DNA from: Saccoglossus kowalevskii
Lineage: Eukaryota > Hemichordata > Enteropneusta > Harrimaniidae
Assembly: GCF_000003605.2 (NCBI RefSeq)
Contig: NW_003124893.1
Location: 763,527 to 816,995, forward strand
DNA length: 53,469 nucleotides
Reading direction: 5' to 3'
The translations under genes were made by a program, and so were the position numbers. The notes under the pieces were generated by a model. It did not search any database. It saw only the letters and a list, made by a program, of their open reading frames with translations, and was not told the origin of the DNA. Below are positions 10,562 through 22,149 of this stretch, one piece after another; the first letter of the stretch is position 1; each line of letters opens with the position of its first letter.

Positions 10562-11347
10562 GAATAAGAGATGGTACGTGTGTGTTTCAGTAAATGATCT
10601 TAATGACATAGTATGAAAATATTACACAATAGCTTAGGCAGAATAGAGGCTAGTACGAGTTAGTTTCAAGATGATGGCGGTTTTATTTCACGGGGATTTT
10701 TACGTTGCGAGTTGGAAACATTGATGTTTGGTACACTAGGAACGTTCAAAATCTGTCTTACCTTCCGGTTTGTTGACCACAGGTCACGCAATATACACAA
10801 GCGCTATCAATTCGGAAACAGGAATTTATATCAACCAAATAACAAATCTTCACGATTAAATCTTGGGGAAAAATATTTCACACCTGCAAAAAAAAAAAAA
10901 AAAAAATACACAGTTTCTCTTCCATCGCCGCACCCGAAGTTTCGTGACGTGAGGCTTTGCGATATGCACGCAGTACATGTTTACTTTGATTTGACATATA
11001 TATTTTCTGTGCCGTTTATTCTACATTATTTACAGAGTTTCTAATGGTCTACCTGTTAAGTTTTTATGAAACTTTTCGGTATTTGTTTTGAACCACAACA
11101 ACTTTTCTTATTTCAAAGTACTTCCCATCCATTCACCTGATAGGTCATGTGATAAATTAATAACAAATATTCATGCAATAAATATTTTTAGTTGAGTATA
11201 CAACGAAACAGTACATCAACCAGAGGAAACGTCCAGCACGAATCATCAACTGAAACTAAAACGAATGATGATTGTCATTGTAGTGTACTCATCAGTGGGT
11301 TCACATTAATGTTATTAAGCTATAGAGCCTTATTGTATGTTAACCCG
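10562..11347. other. no gene seen; A-rich run
   Basis: Non-coding. It holds an A(18) run near 10888-10906, followed closely by a CRE-like half-site (gtgacgtgag). Confidence 0.4.
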
Positions 11348-11549
11348 GAAGTACTATTAATTAATTCATTACATCCAAGATGGAAGCCCAGAGCTGAGTT
11401 CAATCTGTTGTGTTTGTGTATTTNNNNNNNNNNNNNNNNNNNNNNNNNNNNNNNNNNNNNNNNNNNNNNNNNNGAAGTACTATTAATTAATTCATTACAT
11501 CCAAGATGGAAGCCCAGAGCTGAGTTCAATCTGTTGTGTTTGTGTATTT
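11348..11549. repeat. exact 76-bp direct repeat flanking a 50-N gap
   Basis: Bases 11348-11423 and 11474-11549 are identical over 76 bp. They are separated by exactly 50 N (11424-11473). This is most likely an unmerged overlap between two contigs rather than a biological duplication. Confidence 0.9.
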
Positions 11550-13899
11550 TAATTCAGACCATCCACTGTCTTATTGAAGACAGGGACTGTCCAGTCACAG
11601 CATGAAGTGTGTTTCCTGTGTTTATGAAGTGAGACGTTCAAAATGCTATTCATCGCCAAACTAACGATGAGGCATCATAAAAACACCACAATGACTACTT
11701 CACCAGTGCAATCTTACAAAACACAATCATACAGTAACCAACAATATTTGGAAAAATAAGACAACTCATCATGAAATTGAACAAAGTTCTGAAGATATGG
11801 TGATCTAAATAAACACGTTTGGCAAATCCAGTCAAGTCAAAATGGCACTATGTGCAATATCATCACTTCCATCAGGCTTACTGCTGGTCAGCGCACGTGA
11901 TAATGGACCGTTGTGCCAACAGCAGGGCGAATGGTAAACCGTGTTTTTGACACGTGATGCTTACATCATAACACGACCATGACCCTGACTCGACTTGACT
12001 TGACCAAGAACTGTTGGTGTCTGGTACAAAAAATCACATGTCAATGACTTCTGGGCATGCGTAGAACGCTTTTTAGTCACTGGATTCAACATTATACTGA
12101 TGAGGAGGTGCAGCTAGAACATGTTTCCCAGCGATTTAAACACGAGTTTTAGTCGTTATATATACTTTTCCGAAAACTGCATCCTTAGAATTACATACAA
12201 AATCTAACAGTCTGATTGCACGTTTTCATTGACATATTGCCATTCATGCTGTTAGCTGCATTGAATAGGATTCACATAAGTAGCAGATGGTGTCTGCCAT
12301 CTAGGAGCGGTTTTCAGAACAACTACTATATAATTTCCGAAAAGCAGTGCGTTCAGAAATAATATATTTCCCAAAAGCTTTGGGAATAAGGTCCGTTTAA
12401 AGTCGACAGCAGAGTTAAATATGTTTATTTGAAGGAGTGGTGAGAATATATTGTCTGCAACAAACGCACACTCCAGGATGCTCAATAAATACACAGCAGG
12501 AACAGGACTTTCAACAACATTAGCACGGAATTATTGCTAGCAGAGTGGTGCACACAGTGCTGCTGATAAATGTGACACACTGGCAAGACGGTCGTTAACA
12601 AATACGTGGTAGGTGAGTCATTATTTCCCTCACGTGATGGGCGAACATTTTAACAACACAAATTGGAGCTTGTTTGTCAACGAGAGCTGATTTCATTATT
12701 TACATACTTGGGGCAGACATAGAATAAATTGCTGATCTGAACTGCAGATATATGAGGGAAGGTAAATAAATACCATCAAACCTTTCAGTCACATACAGGT
12801 AAGTAAAAGCACCACTAGTTTCCTGCCTACATCCAAACTGGTGGCCGTAATAATTATACAACTTTCATCTCCAGCATCCTTGCACTTCAATACCTGCCTT
12901 AGTTCACTCAATTCAAGTTTTAATGTCATTTAGGTAGGTACAATGCTTGTCTCCCCTTAAAATAACAGTTAAAACCAATATCTCTTCGTAATATATCGAA
13001 CAAGATAATCCTCTCACCAACCGCTACACTGTACCATAGATGTACTCCGATTATCGCTCAATTTCCACCAAATTTATAGTAACTATGGGATCAAAGTCAC
13101 CCCCTTAGCTAAATTAGACTATCTTGCATGCCCCACTTATCGCTTGTATCACGGAGAAGGACAATAGCATGTTAAATTGTTGGTGGTTTCATGATTTGTG
13201 AAGTTATTTTATTCAATAATGGCCGTGTGATATTCAGAAAATAGAGGGCGTCGCACAATAATTGAGCTTACTACTTAAGCGGACACCCGAATTCGTGTCC
13301 TACTACATGTAGCGAATTTGTTATTTCGGGAAAGAACATGACAGTGTAGTACGTCGTAGGTACTTCTATTTTCAGTTCATATAACGCTCACGACACGCAA
13401 AGACAAGCTTATAGTTAATTTTCTAAATGAAAATAGCCAAGATGTCGATGAATCTATCATGGAGGGGTTGTTGTTGTGGGGACACATCGAGTATGGCTGA
13501 TTTTGTTATCTGACTATATGCTAAGGCAAATATTATGTTAAATACGAATTAAATAGGCATGCATCGAATAGAAAGAAATTAGCAGTCACAAAAATAACTG
13601 TCCAAGGACAATGTAAATGCCTTGTGTACAAGGGAAGAGCTCGACACTAGACCCAATCAAACACGCATGGCCTGAATAACAAATGCTACCATTCATAAAG
13701 GACCTGCCATATACATTTACAGACTACGATTTTAAAACTTAAAAAACTTAACCAAGCGACACAAACATAATACCATAAACTATGCATGAGTATAGTAATT
13801 TCATGCACACTTTCATCCATGCACACTTTTCAACTATGCAATATATTTTTGAGGAATCGACATAGAATGAATAAAGAGGACTGCAAATCGGACATCTTT
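11550..13899. other. no gene seen
   Basis: Unique-looking AT-rich DNA with no supported coding frame, RNA gene or clear repeat. Confidence 0.4.
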
Positions 13900-13924
13900 A
13901 TTCGAATTTCGAAACCGGAATTTG

Positions 13925-14228
13925 ATATGCACCTGTGACCAAATATGCATAATCCCGGTACAAGGTGTTAATGCAATCGTCCTGTTCATCACCGAGAAAC
14001 GGCTCCGGGTACGTTTACAGACTGCGTTTTCAGGATTTCGCACAAAATAACATACCCCATGGTAATATATATGATTACAGTATTAAATATAGTGCAAAAA
14101 AATGGCCGCTAATCATTCGTTTGTATTCAAACAATATGACGTGCACCTGCAATCCTTGATCCTGATACAATGTTTAAAATAAAATGTGTCTGTTCATCTC
14201 TAAGGAATGGTTCCAGGCATGTTTGATA
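13925..14228. repeat. diverged tandem duplication, period about 215 bp
   Basis: Two blocks share 'atgcacctg' or 'gtgcacctg', then 'gtacaa.gtt' or 'atacaatgtt', then 'gttcatc.ccgagaa' or 'gttcatctctaagga' and a final 'ggctccgggtacgttta' or 'ggttccaggcatgttt'. The first is at 13925-14019 and the second at 14138-14228. Divergence is high. Confidence 0.45.
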
Positions 14229-15579
14229 ACCAGAAATCAAATGGCGATGACGTATTTGTCATTAGTCTAGTAGGAAAATAGAGTTGCCATGCATCCCCAT
14301 GATACATTTTTAATCTGCATTTTTACAATCCTCAGGTGTGTGAGAACAGAATTCATTTGGTCCTATTTCAAAACAAATGTCACATGTGGGCCATTCAGCC
14401 GTTTTTTGTCCGCCATCTTGGATTTCTTAGGTCGCAAAAGTTAGTAGGGGCAGTATAAAGAAATTTAGTTGCAGGTGCAAATTGGATATTATTGGATATG
14501 ACCTGTCATATTAACTCATTAGTAATTCAATTAGTTTGTTGATGTGTCATCAGAGTCAAAAGGTCACGTTAAATAGACACTAAGTCAATATACTTATTTT
14601 TACCCTCCCTACAAGTAAATGTATCTCTTAGAATTCGTCTTTGCTTGATGGAAAGTGTACATGTACAGGCAGTTTTTAAAACAAAAGAAATTATTCAACT
14701 TTAGTACAAAGTTATTAATTTTTTTATGAAAATATTAGATAAATGTTGGCATGCCTGCCTGCTTGTAGTTAACTGGTGGTGAATAATTGTCTTTTTTAGG
14801 TAAAGACGATAGACTAACGATTGTGTGGTGAAAGTGCATGGTTAGTTGTATTTGCTGGTGGTTGTTCGAAAGCAAAAAAACACAGAACTGATCAAGATCG
14901 CAATTTAGAGGAACTGTAAAAATCTCCTCCTGTATGTATATTACATGTGAGTGGCATACAACATGGTGGATTTATACCGTTTCACAATATAGGAAAAGCT
15001 TGAGATGGTCTATGGGAGAAACAGCTCCTTCAGCCATATAATGCACCTGCTCGTATGCAGCAGGCTGTGTGTAGGTTATTTCTAGACAGTCTATACAATG
15101 TGGAGACTTAGAAATCACTATCACTATCATCGGGTATGTTATCAAGTCTTTATCAAAGATCAAGATCGTTTGAAATGTATTGTACCAGCGATAAAACAAC
15201 GATTAGATTCCCCTAAACCTCTTCCAAGAACGTTTTTCCGCCATAATGCATTTTTATGTGAAAAGCGTGAGATGAAAGTGTCTCGAAAGACTGAACTTTG
15301 TGTTCAGTTTGCATCTTTCAGGGGAAAGGACGCAGCTTGGACTCGTATAGAATCCCAATCCCTAGAAGTAAGAGACAATTGTTTACAACGCAAGGTGACA
15401 GGTGAAGTCATTTCATAGATCATTCAAACTGAGACATGTGCTTCATTTACGTGATCAAGTCAACACTTGAAGTTCATCAACGCTTGTTTGGTGTAGTCCT
15501 AGATTTTAAAGTGTAGACAGAAGGAGGTTGCATGAAAGTACTCCCCCTCATTTGAGTTCTCAGAAAAATACCAAAAACT
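14229..15579. other. no clear gene
   Basis: An open frame of 106 codons (15098-15418, +) has no domain I recognise and no splice or promoter support. The rest is non-coding. Confidence 0.35.
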
Positions 15580-16620
15580 GTGTGGTAACTCCAGGGCCTT
15601 TTCACACTGTGATGAATTATATGGGCATGTTGGAAGGTCATGAATGCATGAATTCAGGCTACCTGTATACCTTGTTGCCTTGGTAGAGCGGATGGCTTTT
15701 TCAATAAGTCCAACAAAGCTGCACTACTACATTTCCTCACAGATGATGGTCAGGATGATCCTTATCCAAAAGGTGCCCCACATATCCAAGATGGTAATGC
15801 ACTTTTTCATTCTCTGATAAGAATATCACCTACGTTTTGAGAAGTATGTCTGAAAGTGTGAGATGGTGGCCAAGACAAATTTTATCTTCTCAACTGATTC
15901 TTACCATCCTGATTCTATCAAAGCTCAGGAGAGATTATGTCGAGGATCTTTAAAGCAGTATCTTATACAAAGGCCTGCAACAGTGACTTCAAGCTTTTCC
16001 TGGCAAATGAACACAATAAAACTTAGGTATCCGAACTACCATTCTGGTTACAGAGCAGCAATGTAGCAGAATATCGCATGGATCAATGTGGAACAGCGCT
16101 GTTGGTAGTGGATGGCAAGACATACCATTTGTATCTATCCGATAGTGGGATAAGTAATTGAATTCTTTCGAAGGCAGGAACAAGTTCGACCCCCTCAAGA
16201 AATTAAAATGATATCCAATTTATTTAGGTATTTGTTCTATTATCAATAACATCCTCTGACTATTTCTTTATTTAAGTGGGGTTGTCAATATAATTGCACT
16301 CTTCTTCTTTCAGAATGGTCAGAAGCCAGGAAAAATTGATAACTTTAAGGCATTCACATCTATTGCCATTGTACATGGAATTATGTTAAGGAAGATGGTT
16401 GAGGTATGATGAACAACTGACAACAACACACAAATTGACCTCACCTGGTTGTCGCCTTGCCGAGACAACTTAATCCCACATATTGGTCGAGTGAACCATT
16501 GCCTTGCTATCAACATGCCAGCATATATTCTAATCTTCTTGTCTCAAAGCCATATGATCCTCGACAAAGCTGGGAAAGAAATGGTAGGGCGTTTTTGAGC
16601 CTATTGTAGGCTTGTGCATC
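15580..16620 (+). pseudogene. decayed ORF of an unnamed repetitive protein family
   Basis: Several frames together give protein-like segments in one order. There is a block with FFNKSNKAALLHFLTDDG (15689 on), then DSYHPDSIKAQERLCRG and RPATVT (15898-15985), then DFKLFLANEHNKT before a stop (16024). Next come a GTALLVVDGKTYHLYLSDS block and later PCRDNLIPHIGRVNHCLA with shifts. I have seen this pattern (a PDSIK..ER motif, an LxNxxNK motif and an HIxRVNxxxA motif) in unnamed, multi-copy invertebrate proteins, but the family has no name I can give. At least three frame changes and stops make it non-functional. Confidence 0.5.
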
Positions 16621-17413
16621 ATATAAATATAATATCAATTAGGAATCAGTAGAAGTGAGTGTACAAACGAATAAAACAAGGATCGTAATAGTCCAGGACT
16701 TTTTGTAACATATCATATATTTTACCATTGCAAAAAGGGAGAGAAACAAGATGTGTCAAATTGTAATTTCACGATAAATTAATTACAAATATGCATCTCA
16801 ATATTTTCATGTATTTTTACAGACAGGATTAAAGATGTTCGTGTTAGTTGAAAAACATACCTTATATGTAAACTTTCTCTCCTGCAAATCTGAAACCAAT
16901 AAGAAATGCAGGGCAGATAACGACGACAAATTTAGACCTTTGAAGTGTCATTTTGAACCATGATTGTTGTGTGATTGTGTGATTTTATGATTTCCAATGA
17001 TAATTTGTATCTGTAACAGATAAGGCTCTTTATATTTCCCCACCCTTAACTTTTGTGTCCTAAGAAATACAAGATGGCAAACAAGAAACAAACAGCTAAA
17101 CGATCCACATGTGACATTTTTTAGAATGGGAACAAAGGAAATTCCATTCCCATACACCTCAGGGATTATTAAAATGTATCATGGGGGACCCCTATCTTTC
17201 TCTTCAACTACATGTAATCTCATCAGTTAAAAATAACTGATAACTTACCACGCAAGTTTGATAATGCATTGCCATGCCATTTTCTAGGGAATAGTATAAC
17301 AATACCTCTGCCAGATTTCCAGTCAATGTGAAACAAATTGCATAAACTGATTTTAGTTTGAAGAACCCGTTATAATTACTGATTACCGATATAATTATTT
17401 GTTTTAATTTCAG
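16621..17413. other. upstream region of SGNH copy A
   Basis: Non-coding. It ends in a pyrimidine-rich tract and AG (ttttaatttcag, ending 17413) two bases before the ATG of copy A. This implies that copy A has a non-coding first exon further left, as in copy C. I could not place that exon. Confidence 0.5.
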
Positions 17414-17415
17414 TC

Positions 17416-18906
17416 ATGGATATCACTTGCTATCAAATGTTATTTTTGTTGGTAACATCTTCAGCTTGCATATTGTATGGTGCTAGTATGATGAGCAATG
17501 TCAAATGGCCACACATCGCTGAATGGAATTCTTTTTTTAAAGTTGAAGAAGATCGAAAGGCTAATTTATCAGTTAAAGACAGAATTATATTATCTGATCG
17601 AAAACCTTCTTTGGAAATTACAAATAAAAAAGATCAAACCGTTAATCTATTAGTTAAAGAAAAAATTAACTTATTGGAACATGACATTTCTGCAGAACGT
17701 TCGATGCTAGAAGTAAAAAGAAAAGAATTCGGAATTACAGCTGAGATGGTTGTTAATGCACTAGCTCACAAAACATCAACAGAAAGAATGATGAACATTT
17801 TTCAAGACGTTTTGCTTACTGGTAGAACAATAACACTTGGTGTCCTTGGAGGATCAATCTCCGCTGGCGGTGGACTTGAGAACTGGAGAGAAGTTTATAT
17901 ATATGATATTGCTGATTCATTAGAAAGATTGCTGAGAACCACAGTTGATGTAAGAAATGGAGCAGTTGGAGGTTTAACCAGCAAAACTTGTTTGTTATGT
18001 TTGGACAGATTTATTAATACAAGTGATGTTGACGTTTTCTTCTGGGAGTTTTCAGCTAATGACTACGTCGACAATCCAAGTCCAAATGAACAAAGTATGT
18101 TGACGCGATATTTGTTATCTCTTTCTCATGAACCACAGTTAATGTACATGAATTTCATCATTGGAGCGATGATCCAACAACGTAAATGTTCATCTAATGA
18201 ACCAAAAGGAAGTATACCATTAAGTAAAGTGTATGACATTCCATCTATCAGCGAGTCTGGTGCACTGTGTCATCGTATACAAAATAACAATGCAAGTGAT
18301 TTATGGATCCACACTGACAGTCGCAAACATCCAACGAGAAAGGTTCATGACATGATGGCGGTATTTGTACGTTATCTTATATTGGAAACATTACAAAATT
18401 TGACGGTCCTGGCTGAACAGGCTTTACACAATCCCTTAACATTCCCACGTGAAAATCATTTCTTTGATACTAGTAGATCACAATTTACCCATTACCAGTG
18501 TTGGTCCACACTAAAATCTGCCTACACACCGTTGATCACCAACAGTGAAGATAGTGACCTTATACCTGTATTCACAAAAGATTGGCATTATGGACAACTA
18601 ATTATGTCATCAGGCAATAAACGAAGAGATGTAAAGGGATATTGGCATTCCCAGAAAGCAAATGCTTCCATTGAATTCCAGTTTGTTATCCAACCCTATA
18701 AACAGTATAAATTTTCAATTGCTGTATACCCACCATACCATGACCATTGTCGTTTGTGGTTTAAGTTGGACAACAAAATATTAACAATCCAAACAAAAGG
18801 TGATATTGTCAAAAATGTATCTGCTGGCCACCACACATTAATAGTTATTAACCAAGGTAATTGCCACACTAAGATTGCTTATATTATTGCGTATAATAAT
18901 GCATAA
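17416..18906 (+). CDS. SGNH/GDSL-hydrolase-like type II membrane protein, copy A
   Basis: A single coding exon of 496 codons starts at an ATG two bases after a splice acceptor; the same arrangement is kept in copies B and C. Residues 5-24 are a hydrophobic anchor with no cleavage site, so the bulk should be extracellular or in the secretory lumen. A polar stalk follows (30-110). The catalytic part has GVLGGSISAG (Ser147; GGS in place of GDS), NGAVGG (about 181-186), a WEFSANDY block (Asn215) and DSRKHPTRKVHDMMA (about 301-315), which give the S, G, N and H positions of the SGNH fold. From about 400 a beta-rich domain follows (GYWHSQKANASIEFQF onward). The family suggests an esterase or acyl/acetyl-type hydrolase, but the substrate is unknown. 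The stalk holds a 27-residue internal duplication absent from copy C. All four blocks are intact and there is no internal stop, so it is probably functional. Confidence 0.88.
   Translation: MDITCYQMLFLLVTSSACILYGASMMSNVKWPHIAEWNSFFKVEEDRKANLSVKDRIILSDRKPSLEITNKKDQTVNLLVKEKINLLEHDISAERSMLEVKRKEFGITAEMVVNALAHKTSTERMMNIFQDVLLTGRTITLGVLGGSISAGGGLENWREVYIYDIADSLERLLRTTVDVRNGAVGGLTSKTCLLCLDRFINTSDVDVFFWEFSANDYVDNPSPNEQSMLTRYLLSLSHEPQLMYMNFIIGAMIQQRKCSSNEPKGSIPLSKVYDIPSISESGALCHRIQNNNASDLWIHTDSRKHPTRKVHDMMAVFVRYLILETLQNLTVLAEQALHNPLTFPRENHFFDTSRSQFTHYQCWSTLKSAYTPLITNSEDSDLIPVFTKDWHYGQLIMSSGNKRRDVKGYWHSQKANASIEFQFVIQPYKQYKFSIAVYPPYHDHCRLWFKLDNKILTIQTKGDIVKNVSAGHHTLIVINQGNCHTKIAYIIAYNNA
17562..17724 (+). 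repeat. 81-bp in-frame duplication in the stalk of copy A
   Basis: The segments starting 'aatttatcagttaaaga' (17563) and 'aatctattagttaaaga' (17644) lie 81 bp apart and encode NLSVKDRIIL and NLLVKEKINL. Copy C has only one such segment (TSVKDWITLL). The stalk has therefore gained or lost a 27-residue unit. Confidence 0.7.
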
Positions 18907-19206
18907 TCAGTAATCGTTGAACAAACCAGTGAAAAATATTGTTTCACAGATTCTGCTAATGCTAAAATTATATATAACAAGAAAATGGGTGTTCTAAGTT
19001 ATCTGGAATGGTCAATATATTCCCCATACATCGCATATTCCCAAGAATGCCGTGATTATTTATTCATCGAAAAATTATGTGTATTCTTATTATTACATGC
19101 TATGAAATTGAGTAGGTAAAATAAAATTCCAATTAATATAATTTTCTTTGAATATATTAAGTATGTGCATTTTAATTATTATTTCAATAATAGCACATGT
19201 TTGATA
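18907..19206. other. 3' flank of SGNH copy A
   Basis: Non-coding, with a possible poly(A) signal (aataaa) near 19120. Confidence 0.4.
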
Positions 19207-19359
19207 GGGTAATATCACAATTTGCTGCCTGCCCAGCGATGGTGGTCATGAACATAATATTGAAGATACCAGAGCCGAAGGCGATACCAGAGCCGAAGGC
19301 GAGAGGTTTATCAGTAGTATGGTCTTGACAACAGCAGACAACAAATCGTGATATTGCCC
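19207..19359. mobile_element. 153-bp inverted-repeat (MITE-like) element
   Basis: The left end gggtaatatcacaatttg and the right end caaatcgtgatattgccc are inverted copies. The centre carries two 18-bp copies of 'ataccagagccgaaggcg' (about 19266-19301). No coding capacity is seen. The short hairpin-forming unit is typical of a non-autonomous element. Confidence 0.65.
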
Positions 19360-20009
19360 GAATAAACATGTGTTATTTATTTGATCACATCGAGCAGACA
19401 CCAATCATACACAATCACATCTACCCATACATCACTCACACCCACTCTCCCACAAAATAACAACGCTTATATTTGAAGTATGCTACTTATTTTATTTTAT
19501 GTATTTTAATAAGTTTCCCGTTACTTAATAGCCTGCATACATTGTTTGCTGACAAAAACTGCCTGTATACACACAGGAAATGTTATTTTCAGCCATGGAT
19601 ATTCCTTTTAGTAACTCGGTTATACAGAGTATAACATTTTTGAAATGAATTGCCGTAGAAGTGACGAAAATTACTTTCTCACAAAAGTACCACACCTGTC
19701 ACACAGCTTAGAGCGTTTTCAATCGACGTAGGACGCGTAGAAATGCACACAGCTATTGCTTCATATACTCTAGGAAGACTATGTCACATGTATTTTTGCA
19801 ATTAACTTTAGAAGGTATTCTGGCATATGTTGTTATACTAGTTGATATATAATAGTACATTTCATTGGGTAATAAATAATTTGAATCAAAACTGTACTTG
19901 GAATTCGGTAATTCTCAGGTGGATGGGCGTGCGGGACATATTTATTTGATGCCAGAAGAAGCTGATCGCTTTAGAGGGCGACATGCCAGTTCTGCTTCTG
20001 AATAGATGG
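19360..20009. other. no feature seen
   Basis: AT-rich non-coding DNA. Confidence 0.35.
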
Positions 20010-20135
20010 ACAAACATGTATATGTATTGGTAGAGGCCATTGATTGGATGTTGCCTTGGACGAGCAGGTGTATACAGCAGGCGACCTGGTTGAATGAACA
20101 CGTATATGAATTGGTAGACGCCACTGATTGAGTCG
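20010..20135. repeat. direct repeat, about 36 bp twice
   Basis: 'acatgtatatgtattggtag' (near 20013) and 'acacgtatatgaattggtag' (near 20099) are each followed by a 'gccattgattg' or 'gccactgattg' block, about 86 bp apart. Confidence 0.5.
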
Positions 20136-21099
20136 TTCTAGCGGGTACATGTGGCAAACGATTTAATTAAACATCAATTCTATTTGTAGGATGTTGATTG
20201 GTACACGTATTGTATAACATGGGCTCGTCACTGTATGCTGCTTACTAGTATTTTCCATGAGACATTTGTGTTGCACCATACTATGGGGTAGTTGCCGGAG
20301 GGGGGGGGGGTTAAATAGTTGAATGCGCCGCTGGTTTTACCCTCACATATGGTTGGGATGATCTTTTGATCATTTAGGGATTCAGGGTCCAAGCCCTTTC
20401 TATCGTATTTTTCTGCAAGTCGTTTGAAACAAGTCAATTTATCCTAAAACTTATGTGACAAAACTACATCCCATATACGTGTAAATGTGATTGCGGCAGA
20501 AAGAAGCGAGTGCAGCTTCAGAGCCAAGATTAGTCTTTTTGCCAAAATCGTTTCATGGTCAAACGCTTCGATGATCAGTGTATGAATTGTAGATCCTGCG
20601 CCAACGTATTCAACGTATTATCTTCAAGATGACGTGTTTAACAGCGTAAACAGGAAAGAGCATTCTATGCCCACATTTGAAAAGTTAGTACTATAAGCGT
20701 GAACATAAAACAAGCCTGACTAACACAAAGAAGTACGATACAAAAATTCCATTGAGACGCTGCCAGTAGTAACGTATTATGAGCACACCAACTTTGAAAT
20801 AAACACTTTCTCTGCAAGGTATTCCGGTAATTCACCAGCCTTGCACTACTGGGATTTCAGTACTCGAACCATTGATTGAGTTACCAGAACTATGGTTGTC
20901 ATCATTCACTGGAGAATTGAACTAATCACTATCTGCTGTGACTGAAATCGTCCCTTGACATCAACAGGTGGTTCAAACCCAAGAATCATGTGCCTATTTT
21001 GATCCATTTTGTTTTATGCAAATCAAACATTTTAAGTGGTAACTTCTAAGAAAACAGAAAACCAATTGTAATATACAGTACCCCACTTGTTTAATAATA
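20136..21099. other. no gene seen
   Basis: Non-coding; includes a G(10) run near 20301. Confidence 0.35.
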
Positions 21100-21615
21100 A
21101 ACAGGAAGCAATAAAGCTTTAGTTGTGAGTTACATACAGAAAAATATGAATGAAATTTATAAAGAACTGATAATGAACATGAACAATATGTATAGTATCA
21201 AAGCAATAGGACTTGCTGTTTTCAACAAGAAAAAAAAATATTCATTTTTTACCAAAACTTACAAAAAATATTCACCAAAATTAAGAATCATCACAAAATG
21301 TACAAATCTGAGAGAGGACCTCATGCATTGCCTATATATGCAATATCAAAGCAATTGGTTTTTAACAAAAAGTCGAAAATATCACTTTTTACCAAAAATG
21401 CCAACAATATTCACCAAAATGAGAGTATTAAAAATATCATTACAGAATGAACAAATCTGAGAGAGGTCTACCCAAAGTACATATACACCAAGTATCAAAG
21501 CATTCAGGCTTGTAGTTTTCAAGAAGAAGTTGAAAAAGTTGAAGCAGGCGATGAACGTCAATCACTCATATGATAAGCTCCGCTTGACAAAGTCGACAGC
21601 GGAGCTAATAAATAT
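21100..21615. repeat. dispersed repeat, copy 2 (three internal units)
   Basis: Same family as 6370-6725. Units with 'tcatcacaaaatgtacaaat' (21293) and 'attacagaatgaacaaat' (21440) are about 147 bp apart, and a third, weaker unit precedes them. The end is longer here: 'atcactcatatgataagc', then a pair of inverted 'agctccgct' and 'agcggagct' motifs (21577-21607). The open frame at 21125-21460 is a by-product of the repeat. Confidence 0.65.
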
Positions 21616-22149
21616 AAGAATTGAGTAAGGGTGTGTAAGGCACTATGGGTAACCTAAAATGCACAGTGTCTTACAGATATTTTCAGAACCACTGAGGATG
21701 TCTTACGACACTACGAGTCTCAACGTGTAAAGAACAACTGAATCTAAGAAAACAAGTAATGTTGTAAAACATGTTGTAAAGTAATGAATAAAAACAATTG
21801 CCTCATCAAAACTATCGAAGACAAAACTAGACCTTTCGAAGTTAATGTCTTTTTAACCCAAAACACTGGAAAATACAATAATAATTATTATAATTTCTTT
21901 TCTCTAACTATATAATGTTTTTTTCACTCAGATTTTCAGGAAACGTGTATAATTTGATTGGTAATGTTATAATGTGCAGTTAATAAATAAGTCTATAAAC
22001 AAACTGGTTGTCCTTTAAAGCGTGATTGCTCATTGTGTTCATGGGAGAAACCAGTTTTGAAAAAAATTGATGATTTTTAGCTCTACAATAGTCACCATTG
22101 ACAATCATGAAACATGGTACGTCATCATCATCTTTCAAAGTTCACATTT
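21616..22149. other. no gene seen
   Basis: AT-rich non-coding DNA between the dispersed repeat and the mariner relic. Confidence 0.35.

Noticed and set aside
6204-10990. Similarity between 6204-6250 and 10925-10975 (gtgacgt.aggctttgc)
   Set aside because: Only about 16 bp agree and the flanks do not align; too short to call a repeat.
11192-11605. 137-codon + frame and its - partner
   Set aside because: They cross the 50-N gap and include the 76-bp duplicate, so they are artefacts.
15098-15418. 106-codon + frame
   Set aside because: No domain, no splice or promoter support; composition is like that of chance frames here.
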